Part shown: positions 23,832-34,230 of the stretch, piece after piece
How positions within the stretch are numbered: the first letter of the stretch is position 1
How the letters are laid out: the number at the start of each line of letters is the position of its first letter
DNA from: Bradyrhizobium canariense
GTDB taxonomy: Bacteria > Pseudomonadota > Alphaproteobacteria > Rhizobiales > Xanthobacteraceae
Direction: 5' to 3'
DNA: 64,000 nt
Assembly: GCF_900105125.1 (NCBI RefSeq)
Contig: NZ_LT629750.1
Span: forward strand, 124,001 to 188,000
Made by a program: the position numbers and the translations under genes
The notes under the pieces: model-generated
Database searches by the model: none
What the model saw: the letters and a program-made list of their open reading frames with translations, nothing else
What the model was told of the DNA's origin: nothing

Positions 23832-24893
23832 TTAATGCGATGTGGCCTCTGCCAGCACGCGCTGGGCGGCGGCGACCACGTCGGCGGCGGCAATGTCGCG
23901 CATGCAGCGATGGTCGTTCATGGTGCAGACCGGACGGTGGCAGGGCTGGCACGGCACCACGGTCTTGGTCACGATGGTCGCGGCGAGGCCATTGAGCGGA
24001 GCCCAGTGATAGGGGCTGGTGGGGCCGAAGATGCCCATGGTCGGGGTGCCGATCGCTGCCGCGATGTGCATCAAGCCGGAATCGTTTGAGATCGCCACGC
24101 TGGCTGCGGCGACAGCCAGAATGCCGTTGCGCAAATCAGTACCGGTGAGGTCGCGGACGCGCGGGCCGCCCGCGGCCACGATCTCCGCCGCCAGCGCCTT
24201 TTCGCCGGGACCGCCGACCACCCAGACATCCAGGCCCTGTTTGGCGAGCCGTCGCGCCGCCTCTGGATAATAGGTCCAGCGCTTGGACGAGCCGACCGAG
24301 CCTGGCGCCAGCGCCACTGCGGGAGCCGTGCCCAGCCCGTTCGCTTGCCGCCAGCGGCCGGTTTCATCGGCGGGAACCATCAATTGCGGCGCTGGCCATT
24401 CCGGTGGCAGCGGCGCGCCGTCCGGCAGCGCCAGTGCGGCGTTCTTGTCGATGAAGCGGGGCAGGGCCTTCTCGCCCCAGCGCCATCGATTGAGCAGGCC
24501 GAACCGGGCTTCGCCGACAAAACCCACCCGTTCCGGAATGCCGGCCAGCGCCGGCGCAATGGCCGATTTCCAGGTGCGGGGCAAGACCAGCGCGGTGCCG
24601 TAATGGTTGGCCCGGAGCTGCCGTGCCAGCCCCCATTGTTTGGCGACCGCAAGCCGGCTCCGCGGCAGGTCCCAAACGATCCCGGTGCGGACGCCCGGCA
24701 TGTAATCGACCAGCGGAGCGCACAGGGGGGTCACCAGGAGGTCGACCGGCCGGTTGGGCCAGCGCTGCTTCAGGACCCGCACCACCGTGTGGCCGCGGAC
24801 GAAGTCACCGATCCACATATAGGGGACGATGAGGATCGGCCGGGCATCTTCCCGGTCCTCCGCGCCCGCACGATGCACTGAATCAATGTTCAT
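23832..24893 (-). CDS. waaF: ADP-heptose:LPS heptosyltransferase (WaaF type)
   Basis: 353 residues from ATG 24893 by homology of length; the open frame reaches 24989, and the ribosome site before either start is weak. GT9 features: ILIVPYMWIGDFVRGHTVVRVLK at the N-terminus, APGSVGSSKRWTYYPEAARRL in the middle and SNDSGLMHIAAAIGTPTMGIFGPTSP in the ADP-heptose site. It adds L,D-heptose to the LPS inner core. The Cys-rich tail CQPCHRPVC...HRC is typical of WaaF-like proteins. It is followed by gmhB 18 bp later, an operon on this strand, and diverges from hldD. Confidence 0.88.
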   Translation of the reverse strand: MNIDSVHRAGAEDREDARPILIVPYMWIGDFVRGHTVVRVLKQRWPNRPVDLLVTPLCAPLVDYMPGVRTGIVWDLPRSRLAVAKQWGLARQLRANHYGTALVLPRTWKSAIAPALAGIPERVGFVGEARFGLLNRWRWGEKALPRFIDKNAALALPDGAPLPPEWPAPQLMVPADETGRWRQANGLGTAPAVALAPGSVGSSKRWTYYPEAARRLAKQGLDVWVVGGPGEKALAAEIVAAGGPRVRDLTGTDLRNGILAVAAASVAISNDSGLMHIAAAIGTPTMGIFGPTSPYHWAPLNGLAATIVTKTVVPCQPCHRPVCTMNDHRCMRDIAAADVVAAAQRVLAEATSH

Positions 24894-25064
24894 ATCTTTG
24901 GTAGATTCGTCCCGGTTGATTCGGCGATGTCGGTAGCCCCTCCGCAGCGGCAGGTAAAGCCGCACCGAGCGGCGCATTGCCGTCTTCACAACGCCTTATG
25001 AGGCACGTTGCCTGCGGAGCGCGGGTGGGGCAAAGCTTGCATTGCAATCAGGGCGGGGACTTTC

Positions 25065-26045
25065 ATGTTGCTGGTGACCGGGGGTGCCGGTTTTATCGGA
25101 TCGAACGTCGTGGCCGCGCTCAATGACGCCGGCCGCACCGACGTGGCGGTTTGCGACGGGCTCGGCCATGACGGCAAATGGCGCAACCTCGCCAACCGCC
25201 AGCTCGCGGACATCCTGCCGCCGGCTGAACTGCCGGCCTGGCTGAACGGCCGCAGGCTAGACGCCATCATTCATCTTGGCGCCATTTCCGAGACCACCGC
25301 GACAGATGGCGATCTCGTGATCGAGACCAATTTCCGGCTGTCGATGCGGCTGCTCGACTGGTGCACGACCAACGCCACGCCGTTCATCTACGCCTCGTCG
25401 GCGGCCACCTATGGCGATGGTGCGCAGGGTTTTGACGACGACCCGTCGCTATTGGCGCTGAAGACGCTGCGGCCGATGAATTTGTATGGCTGGAGCAAGC
25501 ATCTGTTCGACATGGCGGTCGCCGAGCACGTGGCGCGTGGTGATAGGCTGCCGCCACAATGTGTCGGCCTGAAATTTTTCAACGTGTTCGGGCCCAACGA
25601 ATACCACAAGGGCACGATGATGAGCGTGCTGACGCGGCGCTTCGACGACGTCAAGGCCGGCCGCGTCGTGCAGTTGTTCAAGTCGCACCGCGAGGGAATC
25701 GCTGACGGCGATCAGCGGCGCGATTTCATCTATGTCGACGACGTGGTGCGGGTCGTGATGTGGCTGCTGGCGACGCCGTCGGTCAGCGGTCTCTTCAATG
25801 TCGGCACCGGCAAGGCGCGCAGTTTCAGGGATTTGATGCTCGCAACTTACGCCGCGCTCGGCGCGGCTCCGAATATCGAATATATCGACATGCCCGAGCA
25901 GATTCGCGGCAGCTATCAATACTTCACGCAAGGCAATGTCGATCGGCTGCGGCGCGCGGGGTATAATGGTGGTTTCACGGCGCTTGAAGATGCCGTCGAA
26001 ACTTACGTCAAAGGCTTCCTTGACCGGGCCGATCGTTTCCGCTGA
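25065..26045 (+). CDS. hldD: ADP-L-glycero-D-manno-heptose 6-epimerase
   Basis: 326 residues. The start at 25065 is supported by GGGCGGGGAC just upstream and by the NADP loop GGAGFIGSNVVAALND at residue 5. Other marks are YASSAATYGDG, YGWSKHLFD (YxxxK) and FFNVFGPNEYHKG with RVVQLFKSHREGIADGDQRRDFIYVDD, the HldD-specific segment. It epimerises ADP-D,D-heptose to ADP-L,D-heptose, the donor for WaaF. hldE follows 22 bp later. Confidence 0.95.
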   Translation: MLLVTGGAGFIGSNVVAALNDAGRTDVAVCDGLGHDGKWRNLANRQLADILPPAELPAWLNGRRLDAIIHLGAISETTATDGDLVIETNFRLSMRLLDWCTTNATPFIYASSAATYGDGAQGFDDDPSLLALKTLRPMNLYGWSKHLFDMAVAEHVARGDRLPPQCVGLKFFNVFGPNEYHKGTMMSVLTRRFDDVKAGRVVQLFKSHREGIADGDQRRDFIYVDDVVRVVMWLLATPSVSGLFNVGTGKARSFRDLMLATYAALGAAPNIEYIDMPEQIRGSYQYFTQGNVDRLRRAGYNGGFTALEDAVETYVKGFLDRADRFR

Positions 26046-26067
26046 CGGCAATAGATGACGAGAACAC

Positions 26068-27540
26068 ATGTTCGATTTTGACGCCCTGTCGAATGCGATC
26101 ACCCGCCAGACCGTGCTGTGTGTCGGCGACCTCATGCTGGACGAATTCGTCTATGGCGAGGTGTCGCGGGTTTCGCCTGAGGCTCCGGCACCGGTCATCG
26201 CGGTCCAGCGCAGCGAGACCGACATCGGCGGCGCCGGCAATGTCGCGCGCAATATCGCCTCGCTCGGCGCGCGCTGCATCTTTGTCGGCCTGATCGGCGA
26301 GGACGACGCCGGCGCCAAGCTGCAGGCGGCGTTGGCGCGGGAAAGCCTGATCGAAAGCACGCTGGTTCGCGATTCGGCCCGGCCGACGACGCGAAAGGTG
26401 CGTTTTGTTTCCGAGCATTTCTCCACGCACATGCTGCGGGCGGACTGGGAACTGGCCGCGCCGGCTTCCATCGATATCGAGCAGAAACTGATCGATGCGA
26501 TTCTGCCGCAATTGCCGCGCGCGAGCGTCGTGTTGTTATCAGACTATGCCAAGGGCGTGCTGACGGCGCGTGTGATCCGCAACGTGATCGATGCCGCGCG
26601 CAAGCTCGGCAAGCCCGTGATCGTCGATCCCAAGAACCCCAACCTTGCGGTCTATCGCGGCGCGACGCTGCTCAAGCCCAATCGCAAGGAATTCAACGAG
26701 GCGACCCGCAGCCGCGCCGACACCGGCAAGAGCCTCGCGGAAGCGGCGCAGGAGATCATGCAGCTTGCGGATTGCGAAGCCGTGCTGGTGACCCAAAGCG
26801 AACACGGCATGACCCTGGTGCCGCGTCATGGCGAGCCGATTCATGTGGCCGGCCTGCCGGTCAAGGTCCGCGACGTCTCGGGTGCGGGCGATACCGTCGC
26901 CGCGGTTGTTGCGGTGACGCTGGCGGCCGGAGCCGATTGGGAGGCCGCGCTGCGGATGGCGAACGCAGCGGCCGCGGTCGCCGTCAGCAAGAAAGGCGCG
27001 GCGGTGGTGACGCCGGCGGAATTGCGCCGCAAGATCCTGCCGCACGCTTTTCTCGCGGCCGAAGAAAAAATCCTCGCTCAAGGCAGCGAACTCGACGCAC
27101 AGCTTCTGGAATGGCGCAAGCAGGACCTGCGGGTCGGCTTCACCAATGGCTGCTTCGATATCCTGCATCCCGGCCACGTCAAACTGCTGACGGCGGCGCG
27201 TGCCACCTGCGACCGGCTGATCGTGGGCCTCAACTCGGATGCCTCGGTGAAGCGGCTCAAGGGCGAGGGCCGTCCGGTTCAGAACGAGCGCGCCCGCTCC
27301 GAAGTGCTGGCGGCGCTGGAGGCGGTCGACCTCGTGGTGCTGTTCGAAGAGGACACCCCGCTCAATTTGATCACGCAGATCAAGCCGGGCGTGCTGGTGA
27401 AGGGCTCGGACTATACCCGCGAGCAGGTGGTCGGCCACGAGGTCGTCGAAGCCTATGGCGGCGAAGTGCGGCTGGTCGATATCCTGCCGGGCTTCAGCAC
27501 AACGTCGCTTGTCAACCGCGCGCGTGGGGGCGCGGCGTGA
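26068..27540 (+). CDS. hldE: Bifunctional heptose 7-phosphate kinase / heptose 1-phosphate adenylyltransferase
   Basis: 490 residues. Residues 1-320 are a PfkB-type kinase ([15 protein letters not shown], then [11 protein letters not shown] with the catalytic Asp). Residues 350-490 are a nucleotidyltransferase with [17 protein letters not shown] (HxGH). Both halves look complete. It makes ADP-heptose from sedoheptulose-7-P-derived intermediates together with GmhB. gmhA, which makes the initial heptose-7-phosphate, is not in the window. Its stop overlaps the GTG start of the next gene. Confidence 0.95.
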   Translation: MFDFDALSNAITRQTVLCVGDLMLDEFVYGEVSRVSPEAPAPVIAVQRSETDIGGAGNVARNIASLGARCIFVGLIGEDDAGAKLQAALARESLIESTLVRDSARPTTRKVRFVSEHFSTHMLRADWELAAPASIDIEQKLIDAILPQLPRASVVLLSDYAKGVLTARVIRNVIDAARKLGKPVIVDPKNPNLAVYRGATLLKPNRKEFNEATRSRADTGKSLAEAAQEIMQLADCEAVLVTQSEHGMTLVPRHGEPIHVAGLPVKVRDVSGAGDTVAAVVAVTLAAGADWEAALRMANAAAAVAVSKKGAAVVTPAELRRKILPHAFLAAEEKILAQGSELDAQLLEWRKQDLRVGFTNGCFDILHPGHVKLLTAARATCDRLIVGLNSDASVKRLKGEGRPVQNERARSEVLAALEAVDLVVLFEEDTPLNLITQIKPGVLVKGSDYTREQVVGHEVVEAYGGEVRLVDILPGFSTTSLVNRARGGAA

Positions 27541-28835
27541 GCGCTGCCATGGCAACCGTGCCGGCCAACCCCGCGCTGCCGGTTTGGCGCAACCCGCTGG
27601 CCTGGACCAAAGTGGCGGATATCATCGCCGTTCTGATCGCGCTCTCGCTGCCGTGGTCGACCTCGCTGGTCGCCATCTTCGCGGTGGCCTGGATCGTCGT
27701 CGTGGTGCCGATGATCGATCCGAGGGATTTTGCGGCGCTGCTGAAGCGTCCGATCTGCACCGTCCCGATTGCGCTGTTCGCCCTGGCTGCGATCGGAACC
27801 CTATGGTCGGACGCGCCATGGGGCGTGCGGCTTTACGCCATCGGCCCGACCGTGAAACTGCTGGTGCTGCCGATCCTGTTTTATCACTTCGAGCGTTCGA
27901 CGCGCGGCATGTGGGTATTCACCGCGTTTCTGATCTCCTGCTCGCTGCTGATGGTGATGTCGTGGATCGTAGCGTTCGATCCAAACCTCTCGCTCAAGCC
28001 GAGGGCGGAATCCACCTTCGAACGAGGCATCTTCGTCAAGAATTACATCGATCAGAGTCAGGAATTCGCGCTGTGCGCGGTGGCGCTGGCGTTTCCCGTG
28101 ATCGCGCTGTTCCGCGAAAAGCGGATTGTGCCGGCGCTGCTGTTGAGCGCACTGGCGTTCAGTTTCGTTGTCAACATGGCGTTTGTCATCGTGTCGCGCA
28201 CGGCGATGGTGACCATGCCGATCATGCTCGCGGTGTTCGCGCTGCTGCATCTGAGATGGCGGAGCATCGTGATCATCGCGTGCCTGCTAACCGCATTCGC
28301 GGGGCTGGCCTGGGTAACGTCGCCGCAATTGCGCAAGACCGTCGGGACGTTTTCGAGGGACTATCGGTTATACAAGGAGCAGAACGTCCCGACCTCGATG
28401 GGCTTGCGGATCGAGTTCTGGGAGAAGTCGCTGCGATTCTTTGCCGAGGCTCCAGTGTTCGGGCACGGCACCGGCTCGACACGCGGGCTGTTCGAGCAGG
28501 CCGCCATCGGCAAGACCGGCGCGGCCGGTGAGGTGATCGGCAATCCGCACAATCAAACGCTCAACGTGGCGGTGCAGTGGGGCGCGATCGGAATTGTCGT
28601 GCTGTATGCGATGTGGCTGTTGCATCTGCTGCTGTTCCGCGGCGAAGGACTGGTGGCCTGGATCGGGCTGTTGGTGGTGGTGCAGAATATTTTCACCTCG
28701 CTGTTCAATTCTCACATCTTCGATTTTCACGAGGGGTGGATGTATGTCCTCGGCGTCGGCGTCGCCGGGGGAACATTGCTCAAGGCAGGTTCACAGGGTG
28801 TGGCCGCGGAACAGGAAAATTCCGGCAATTCATGA
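27537..28835 (+). CDS. O-antigen ligase family membrane protein (WaaL/Wzy_C type)
   Basis: 432 residues from GTG 27537, which overlaps the hldE stop (GTGA) and has GGGGG 6 bp upstream; ATG 27549 is an alternative. About ten to twelve hydrophobic segments and one large periplasmic loop (residues 270-350) with the conserved [12 protein letters not shown] motif place it in the Wzy_C ligase/polymerase superfamily. Members either ligate O-antigen to lipid A-core or polymerise repeats. Genetic coupling to hldE favours ligation to core. Topology is judged from hydropathy by eye. Confidence 0.85.
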   Translation: MSAAMATVPANPALPVWRNPLAWTKVADIIAVLIALSLPWSTSLVAIFAVAWIVVVVPMIDPRDFAALLKRPICTVPIALFALAAIGTLWSDAPWGVRLYAIGPTVKLLVLPILFYHFERSTRGMWVFTAFLISCSLLMVMSWIVAFDPNLSLKPRAESTFERGIFVKNYIDQSQEFALCAVALAFPVIALFREKRIVPALLLSALAFSFVVNMAFVIVSRTAMVTMPIMLAVFALLHLRWRSIVIIACLLTAFAGLAWVTSPQLRKTVGTFSRDYRLYKEQNVPTSMGLRIEFWEKSLRFFAEAPVFGHGTGSTRGLFEQAAIGKTGAAGEVIGNPHNQTLNVAVQWGAIGIVVLYAMWLLHLLLFRGEGLVAWIGLLVVVQNIFTSLFNSHIFDFHEGWMYVLGVGVAGGTLLKAGSQGVAAEQENSGNS

Positions 28836-28902
28836 CGACTGGCATGCCCGCGGGAGATGAGCTATCAGCAGCCAGTAACCCAGTCCGCCACCGGCCAGCG
28901 AA

Positions 28903-30813
28903 ATGATGCGTCTTTCAAATCTGACCTCGCGTAACGCGTTGATTGCGGCGCATGACGCTGTGGCGACGGCGATCGCGCTTTTCGCAAGCTTCTATGTGCG
29001 CTTTGAGGGCGGCGAACTGTTCTACGCCCGCGTGCCGCTGCTGTTGCACATCCTGCCTTATTTCATCGCGTTTACCGTGGTGGTTTGTTACGTCTTCAAC
29101 CTGACCACCACGAAATGGCGTTTCATTTCGTTACCGGACGCGTTGAACATCCTGCGCGTCGCCACCGCGCTGACGCTGGCGTTGCTGGTGCTGGATTACA
29201 TTTTCGTCGCGCCCAACGTTCGCGGCGCGTTCTTTGCCGGCAAGATCACCATCATCCTTTTCTGGTTTCTTGAAATATCCTTCCTGAGCGCGCTGCGTTT
29301 TGCGTATCGATATTTCCGCTATACGCGCGTCCGCCGCCACGCCCGCACCGATGGAGCCTCGCCGGCGCTGCTGATCGGCCGGGCCGCCGACGCCGAGATC
29401 CTGCTGCGCGGAATCGAAAGCGGCGCCGTCACCCGGCTGTGGCCGGTCGGCGTGTTGTCGCCGTCGATGGCCGATCGCGGCCAGTCGATCCGGAACATTC
29501 CGGTACTTGGTGGGATCGACGACATCGAGGACGTGATCCGTGATTTCGCCCGGCGCGAAAAGCCGATCACGCGCGTGGTGATGACGCCATCGGCATTCGA
29601 GCCGGAGGCGCATCCCGAATCCGTGCTGATGCGCGCGCGCCGCCTCGGGCTGATCGTCAGCCGTCTTCCATCGCTGGAGGGCGGAGAGACGCCGCGGCTG
29701 ACCACGGTCGCTGTCGAGGATTTGTTGCTGCGTTCCAGCGTCGAAATCGACTACGCCCGCCTCGAGGCCCTGGTGAAGGGCAAGGCGGTCATCGTCACCG
29801 GCGGCGGCGGCTCGATCGGTTCGGAAATCTGCGACCGTGTCGCAACCTTCGGCGCCGCGCGCTTGCTGGTGCTCGAACATTCCGAGCCGGCGCTTTATGC
29901 CGTGACCGAGGCGCTGACGGGGCGCGAGACCGGCGCAGTTATCGAGGGCCGGATCGCCGACATTCGCGACCGCGAACGCATCATGCGGCTGATGGCCGAG
30001 TTCAAGCCGGACATCGTGTTTCACGCCGCCGCGCTCAAGCATGTGCCGATCCTCGAACGCGACTGGAGCGAAGGCGTCAAGACCAACATTTTCGGATCGG
30101 TGAACGTCGCCGACGCGGCGCTGGCGGCGGGCGCCAAGGCGATGGTGATGATCTCGACCGACAAGGCGATCGAGCCGGTCTCCATGCTCGGTCTGACTAA
30201 ACGATTTGCCGAGATGTATTGCCAGGCGCTTGATCACGATCTTGCGGCGCAGGCCGGCAACGCACCGCGGATGCGCATCATCTCGGTGAGATTCGGCAAT
30301 GTCTTGGCGTCGAACGGCTCTGTGGTGCCCAAGTTCAAGGCGCAAATCGAGGCCGGCGGACCGGTGACGGTGACGCATCCGGATATGGTCAGATATTTCA
30401 TGACCATTCGCGAGGCTTGCGATCTCGTGCTGACGTCAGCGACCCATGCGCTGACGCCGGCGCGCGCGGACGTCTCGGTCTACGTGCTCAACATGGGGCA
30501 TCCCGTCAAGATCGTTGAATTGGCCGAGCGGATGATCCGCCTGTTGGGGCTGGAACCCGGCCATGATATCGAGATCGTGTTCACCGGCATGCGGCCGGGG
30601 GAACGGCTGAACGAGATCCTGTTCGCCAATGAGGAGCCGGCCGTCGAGATCGGCGTTGCGGGCGTCATGGCGGCGAAGCCAAACGAGCCGCCGATGCAGA
30701 TGATCCGGAAATGGCTGGGGGCGCTCGATCAGGCCATTGCCAATGACGACCGGGTTACCATCAGGGCCATTCTGAAGGATGCGGTGCCGGAGTTCGGTTC
30801 GACGGCGGCGTAG
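28903..30813 (+). CDS. Membrane-anchored nucleotide-sugar 4,6-dehydratase (CapD/WbpM/FlaA1 type)
   Basis: 636 residues. Four membrane segments occupy about residues 15-145, then a CoA-binding-like Rossmann domain, then an SDR-type dehydratase from about 290 with GGGGSIGSEICD and STDKAIEPVSMLGLTKRFAE; the catalytic Lys is kept, with a MLGLTK variant of the usual MGxxK. GMRPGERLNEILF is diagnostic. It converts UDP-GlcNAc to UDP-4-keto-6-deoxyhexose, the first step to QuiNAc or FucNAc residues that begin many O-antigen units. The next gene, 12 bp downstream, is a WbuB-like glycosyltransferase. Confidence 0.93.
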   Translation: MMRLSNLTSRNALIAAHDAVATAIALFASFYVRFEGGELFYARVPLLLHILPYFIAFTVVVCYVFNLTTTKWRFISLPDALNILRVATALTLALLVLDYIFVAPNVRGAFFAGKITIILFWFLEISFLSALRFAYRYFRYTRVRRHARTDGASPALLIGRAADAEILLRGIESGAVTRLWPVGVLSPSMADRGQSIRNIPVLGGIDDIEDVIRDFARREKPITRVVMTPSAFEPEAHPESVLMRARRLGLIVSRLPSLEGGETPRLTTVAVEDLLLRSSVEIDYARLEALVKGKAVIVTGGGGSIGSEICDRVATFGAARLLVLEHSEPALYAVTEALTGRETGAVIEGRIADIRDRERIMRLMAEFKPDIVFHAAALKHVPILERDWSEGVKTNIFGSVNVADAALAAGAKAMVMISTDKAIEPVSMLGLTKRFAEMYCQALDHDLAAQAGNAPRMRIISVRFGNVLASNGSVVPKFKAQIEAGGPVTVTHPDMVRYFMTIREACDLVLTSATHALTPARADVSVYVLNMGHPVKIVELAERMIRLLGLEPGHDIEIVFTGMRPGERLNEILFANEEPAVEIGVAGVMAAKPNEPPMQMIRKWLGALDQAIANDDRVTIRAILKDAVPEFGSTAA

Positions 30814-30825
30814 TCCGGCCACGCC

Positions 30826-32046
30826 ATGCCGAAAGCGTTGATGCAGCAGACTGCCAAAATCGTTGTCGTCAGCCAACATTATCCGCCGGATCGCAGCACC
30901 ACCGCGGCCATCATGGCGGCGATCGCGGGCCACCTGGTATCGGTGGCGCCGGTCACGGTGCTTTCGGGAATGCCCGGCTCGGCCACGCAAGAGGCCGTGA
31001 ATCCGGGCCAACCTGCCGTCATCGAAATCAAAAACAGATTGCCGGAAAAGGCCGCGCTGATCCGGCGCGCGATTGCGGAAATAATTTTCACGGTCCGCGT
31101 ATTCGCTGCACTGTTGCTGCGGCTGCGCAAGGGAGACGTCGCGCTTACCGTCACCGCGCCGTTCATGCTGCCCTATGCGGTGGTTGCCGCCGCCAAACTA
31201 AAGCGCGCCCGTTCAGCGCTGATCATGCACGACCTGTTTCCGGACGTGCTTGTCATGGCCGGTCTGCTCAAACCCTCGTCGATGGTTGCGAAAGCCATCC
31301 GCGGCGCCAATGCGCTGATGTTTCGCGCGCTGAACGCGGTCGTGATCATCGGGCGCGATACCGAGCCGCTTTTGCTGCGTTACAAGGGGCTGACGCGCGA
31401 TGAGATCTGCTTTATCCCGAATTGGGCTACGCTTACTCCGGCGTTGCGCCCGGTCGATCCCGATAACCCTTATCGCCGGCCGATCGCGGCGCGCTTCATT
31501 GTCGGTCTGTCCGGCAATCTCGGTTTCACGCATGACCCCCTCGTGGTGTTCGAAGCCGCGCGAATGCTGCGGGATGATCCGCAAATCCATTTTCTGCTCT
31601 CGGGCTGGGGCATCGGTTTCGAGCGGTTGAAGGAAATGCAATCAACGGCGAACCTTCCGAACGTGACGCTGGTCGAGCGGGTTCCGGAGGAAAAACTCGA
31701 AGCGTTTCTGTGCGCGGCGGATGTCTGGCTGATTCCTTATCGCAAGGATCTCGCCGGCGTGTCCGTTCCCAGCCGGTTCTATAATCTTCTCGCGATCGGG
31801 CGGCCGGTCATTCTCGTGTCCGAAGCGAATGCCGAGGCGGCGCTGACGGTCAGGGAGCATAGCCTCGGTTGGGTGGTCGAGCCGGGTAATGCTGACGATC
31901 TCGCCGGCGCGATCCGCCTTGCGTCTTCATCCGACAATTCATCGATCGGCGAGCGTGCGGCCATTGTCGCGCAGCGCTTCAACTTTGCCGACGCCATGAC
32001 CGGCTACGCCGCGCTGATGCAAAAATTGTTGCGGGAAAGCCGATAG
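30826..32046 (+). CDS. WbuB-like glycosyltransferase (GT4)
   Basis: 406 residues. It shows VVSQHYPPDRSTTAA at the N-terminus, VVIIGRDTEPLLLRYKG, SGNLGFTHDPLVVFEAARML and VSVPSRFYNLLAIGRPVILVSE, the series typical of WbuB (transfers FucNAc/QuiNAc-type sugars in O-antigen and capsule synthesis). The second Glu of EX7E is not obvious; the PSRFYNLLAIG segment stands in its place. It faces the MraY-like gene, whose stop is 16 bp away on the other strand. Confidence 0.88.
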   Translation: MPKALMQQTAKIVVVSQHYPPDRSTTAAIMAAIAGHLVSVAPVTVLSGMPGSATQEAVNPGQPAVIEIKNRLPEKAALIRRAIAEIIFTVRVFAALLLRLRKGDVALTVTAPFMLPYAVVAAAKLKRARSALIMHDLFPDVLVMAGLLKPSSMVAKAIRGANALMFRALNAVVIIGRDTEPLLLRYKGLTRDEICFIPNWATLTPALRPVDPDNPYRRPIAARFIVGLSGNLGFTHDPLVVFEAARMLRDDPQIHFLLSGWGIGFERLKEMQSTANLPNVTLVERVPEEKLEAFLCAADVWLIPYRKDLAGVSVPSRFYNLLAIGRPVILVSEANAEAALTVREHSLGWVVEPGNADDLAGAIRLASSSDNSSIGERAAIVAQRFNFADAMTGYAALMQKLLRESR

Positions 32047-32062
32047 CCCGCGACGATAAATC

Positions 32063-33079
32063 TCACGCAGAACGCGGTTGCGAAAATCTGTACATCACGA
32101 ACGCCGTCGCAGCGCCGCCGGCGACAAGCAGCGCGATTCCGACCGAGGCCGATGGCGCCGCGACCGACCCGATCGCCAGTGCCGCCAGCAGGATGTTGAG
32201 CGCGAACACTTCGCTGACCACGCGCCACACCGTGAAACCATTGTCGGTCGCGCGCTGATAAAAATGCGAGCGATGCGCCGCCCAAAATGGCTCGCGCCTT
32301 GCCATCCGGCGCAACAAGGTCACGGTGGCGTCCGCCAGATAATACATCGGCAGCAGCAGCGCGGCGGCGAAGTGCCCCTCATGGGCGAGCTGCACCAGGC
32401 ACCAGCCCAACAATAGACCGATCGGCAAGCTGCCGACATCGCCGAGAAAGACTTTCGCGACGGGGCGGTTGAACGGCGCAAATCCAAGCATGGCGCCGCA
32501 TAGCGTCGCGGCCACAAGGGTTGCCGAGGCCGGAAATTCGCTGAGCCAGCCGAGGAGCAGCAGCGCCGATGTAATCGGGACGACCTCAGCGACGGTCATC
32601 CAGTCGAGTCCATCCATGAAGTTGACGAGATTGACGAACCAGATCCCTGCAAGCAAAAGCAGGCCGCGTTCGATCCAAAGCGGGCAGGCTGGGACAATCC
32701 GGAAATCGCCTGATGCCATGAAGATGATCACGGCGACGGCCGCAGCCTGCAGCAACAGCCGCGGCAACACGTCGATGGATTTGACGTCGTCGGCGAAGCC
32801 TACGATTGCAATGAACAGCGTGGCGGCGAAGGCCGCGACCGGGATTTTCAAGTCGGCGGCGCCGGCCCAAGCCATGACCGCTCCGGCGACCAGCAGCGTC
32901 GCAGCGATCACCGCGATGCCTCCGCCTTGAGGGGTGGGAATGCGATGCGAAGACCGCGCATTCGGCCGCGCGAGCGCATGCCGCAACAGCATCGGCCGGA
33001 TCGCCCAGGTCAGGGCGGCCGAAAGCAGCGCCGCGGCGAGCAGGGCAACCAGCGCCAGGAAGAATTTGGAATCAGTCAT
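32063..33079 (-). CDS. WecA/MraY-type polyprenyl-phosphate sugar-1-phosphate transferase
   Basis: 338 residues, about ten membrane segments. It carries the family sequence SSHRIPTPQGGGIAV (residues 43-57), VGFADDVKSI with the catalytic-site DD pair, LVNFMDGLDWM (NxMDG) and KVFLGDVGSLPIG. These mark a GT4-transferase family member, which starts O-antigen or capsule units by adding a sugar 1-phosphate, commonly QuiNAc or FucNAc, to undecaprenyl phosphate. Together with the dehydratase and WbuB-like genes this makes a coherent initiation set. It lies 15 bp after the flippase-like gene. Confidence 0.9.
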   Translation of the reverse strand: MTDSKFFLALVALLAAALLSAALTWAIRPMLLRHALARPNARSSHRIPTPQGGGIAVIAATLLVAGAVMAWAGAADLKIPVAAFAATLFIAIVGFADDVKSIDVLPRLLLQAAAVAVIIFMASGDFRIVPACPLWIERGLLLLAGIWFVNLVNFMDGLDWMTVAEVVPITSALLLLGWLSEFPASATLVAATLCGAMLGFAPFNRPVAKVFLGDVGSLPIGLLLGWCLVQLAHEGHFAAALLLPMYYLADATVTLLRRMARREPFWAAHRSHFYQRATDNGFTVWRVVSEVFALNILLAALAIGSVAAPSASVGIALLVAGGAATAFVMYRFSQPRSA

Positions 33080-33094
33080 TCTGTGCGATGGCCG

Positions 33095-34054
33095 TTATTC
33101 GGGAATCTCGATCGGCTTGGCGCCCTGGGCTGCCTTCTCGGCGCTGAAAATCCACACCAGGCCACCGAATGCGCCGACGATGAAGGATACCGCACCGAAC
33201 AGCAGCGAAACGTTGACGCCCTCATTCGTCATCAGTCCGGCATACCCGAACGCAAGACCCATCGTGGCCTCGCGGACGCCCCAGCCGGCGATCGAAATCG
33301 GCAGCATCGTGATCATCATGACCGGCGGAATCAGCTGAAACGTTTGAGCAAACGTTACCGGTGCGGCAATCGATTGCTCCACACACCAGGCAATCACGGC
33401 GGCGAGAACGTGAACAAGGACCGACTGCACGGCGATGGCCGGTCCGTGCGCGCGGCTGAAGATGACGCGGTTCGCGATCACCGAGCAGGCGTGGAGATGG
33501 TGCATTCCCCACAGACGCTCGAGCCAGGGCCACCGCAACCAGCCGAGACCCAGAAATCCAAGCCCACACGCAAGTGCCGCGAAATCGACGAACAAGAGCG
33601 CTGACCGACCTCGGGGATCGGTGATGAGATTGTAGCTCCACGGCAGGGTGGCGACGATGATGATGGCAAGCGTGATGAGGCCGATAGCCCGGTCGACGAA
33701 GATGGAATAGGTCGCCGCGCGCCATCCGGCGCCGCCACGCGCGACCAGCCAGAGTCGCACCGCGTCGCCGCCGATCGAGGATGGCAGCGTCTGGTTGAAG
33801 AACGTCCCGATCAGATTGAAACGCATCGCCTGCTTGGTCGCCAGTGGCGCGCGGCACTCGGCGCTGATCTCGCACCACCGCAATACGCCAACATAAATCT
33901 GCAGGAAGGTCGCGGCTATCGCGAGACCGATCCAGCCCAGGCTCGCAATATCGAGGCGTGACGCAAGCTCCGACAGATTGACCTTGCGCAGCGAGAAATA
34001 AAGCAGCGCCGCGGAGATCAAAATCTTGATCGTCGAAAACAGAATCCGGCGCAT
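33095..34054 (-). CDS. Lysylphosphatidylglycerol-synthase-TM / UPF0104 family flippase-like protein
   Basis: 319 residues with about eight membrane segments. The pattern LYFSLRKVNLSELASRL near the N-terminus, FNQTLPSSIGGDAVRLW (residues 85-101) and MITMLPISIAGWGVREA near 240 identify the AglD/MprF transmembrane family, which is thought to move lipid-linked sugars or aminoacyl lipids. The gene is linked to a lipid-linked sugar transferase, so a role in lipid-linked glycan handling is inferred. ATG start. Confidence 0.85.
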   Translation of the reverse strand: MRRILFSTIKILISAALLYFSLRKVNLSELASRLDIASLGWIGLAIAATFLQIYVGVLRWCEISAECRAPLATKQAMRFNLIGTFFNQTLPSSIGGDAVRLWLVARGGAGWRAATYSIFVDRAIGLITLAIIIVATLPWSYNLITDPRGRSALLFVDFAALACGLGFLGLGWLRWPWLERLWGMHHLHACSVIANRVIFSRAHGPAIAVQSVLVHVLAAVIAWCVEQSIAAPVTFAQTFQLIPPVMMITMLPISIAGWGVREATMGLAFGYAGLMTNEGVNVSLLFGAVSFIVGAFGGLVWIFSAEKAAQGAKPIEIPE

Positions 34055-34132
34055 CTCATCCGCGCTTCGTGAGGATTGGGAAGGAGGTCAAAGACAGCGC
34101 ACCCCGGCGCTGCGCGCCGAACTTCGCCGCCT

Positions 34133-34213
34133 TGGTATGGTTTTAAAGCCGATCTGGCAATAGCTGCCAAACGGGTATTGTGACACCCTCAAAACGGCGA
34201 GTAAGGGAGGCCG
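34133..34213. repeat. Direct repeat A (81 bp), left boundary of a lower-G+C cassette
   Basis: Aligns over its whole length with 36515-36595 at about 80-85% identity by eye, in the same orientation. Shared blocks include ATGGTTTTAA, GCCGATCTGGC, AAACGGGTATTG and GACACCCTC. In one rightward frame both copies read GMVL(K/R)PIW followed by one residue and TAG, so they may be debris of a duplicated gene end. Confidence 0.75.
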
Positions 34214-34230
34214 TTGCGGTACTGCCAGGC

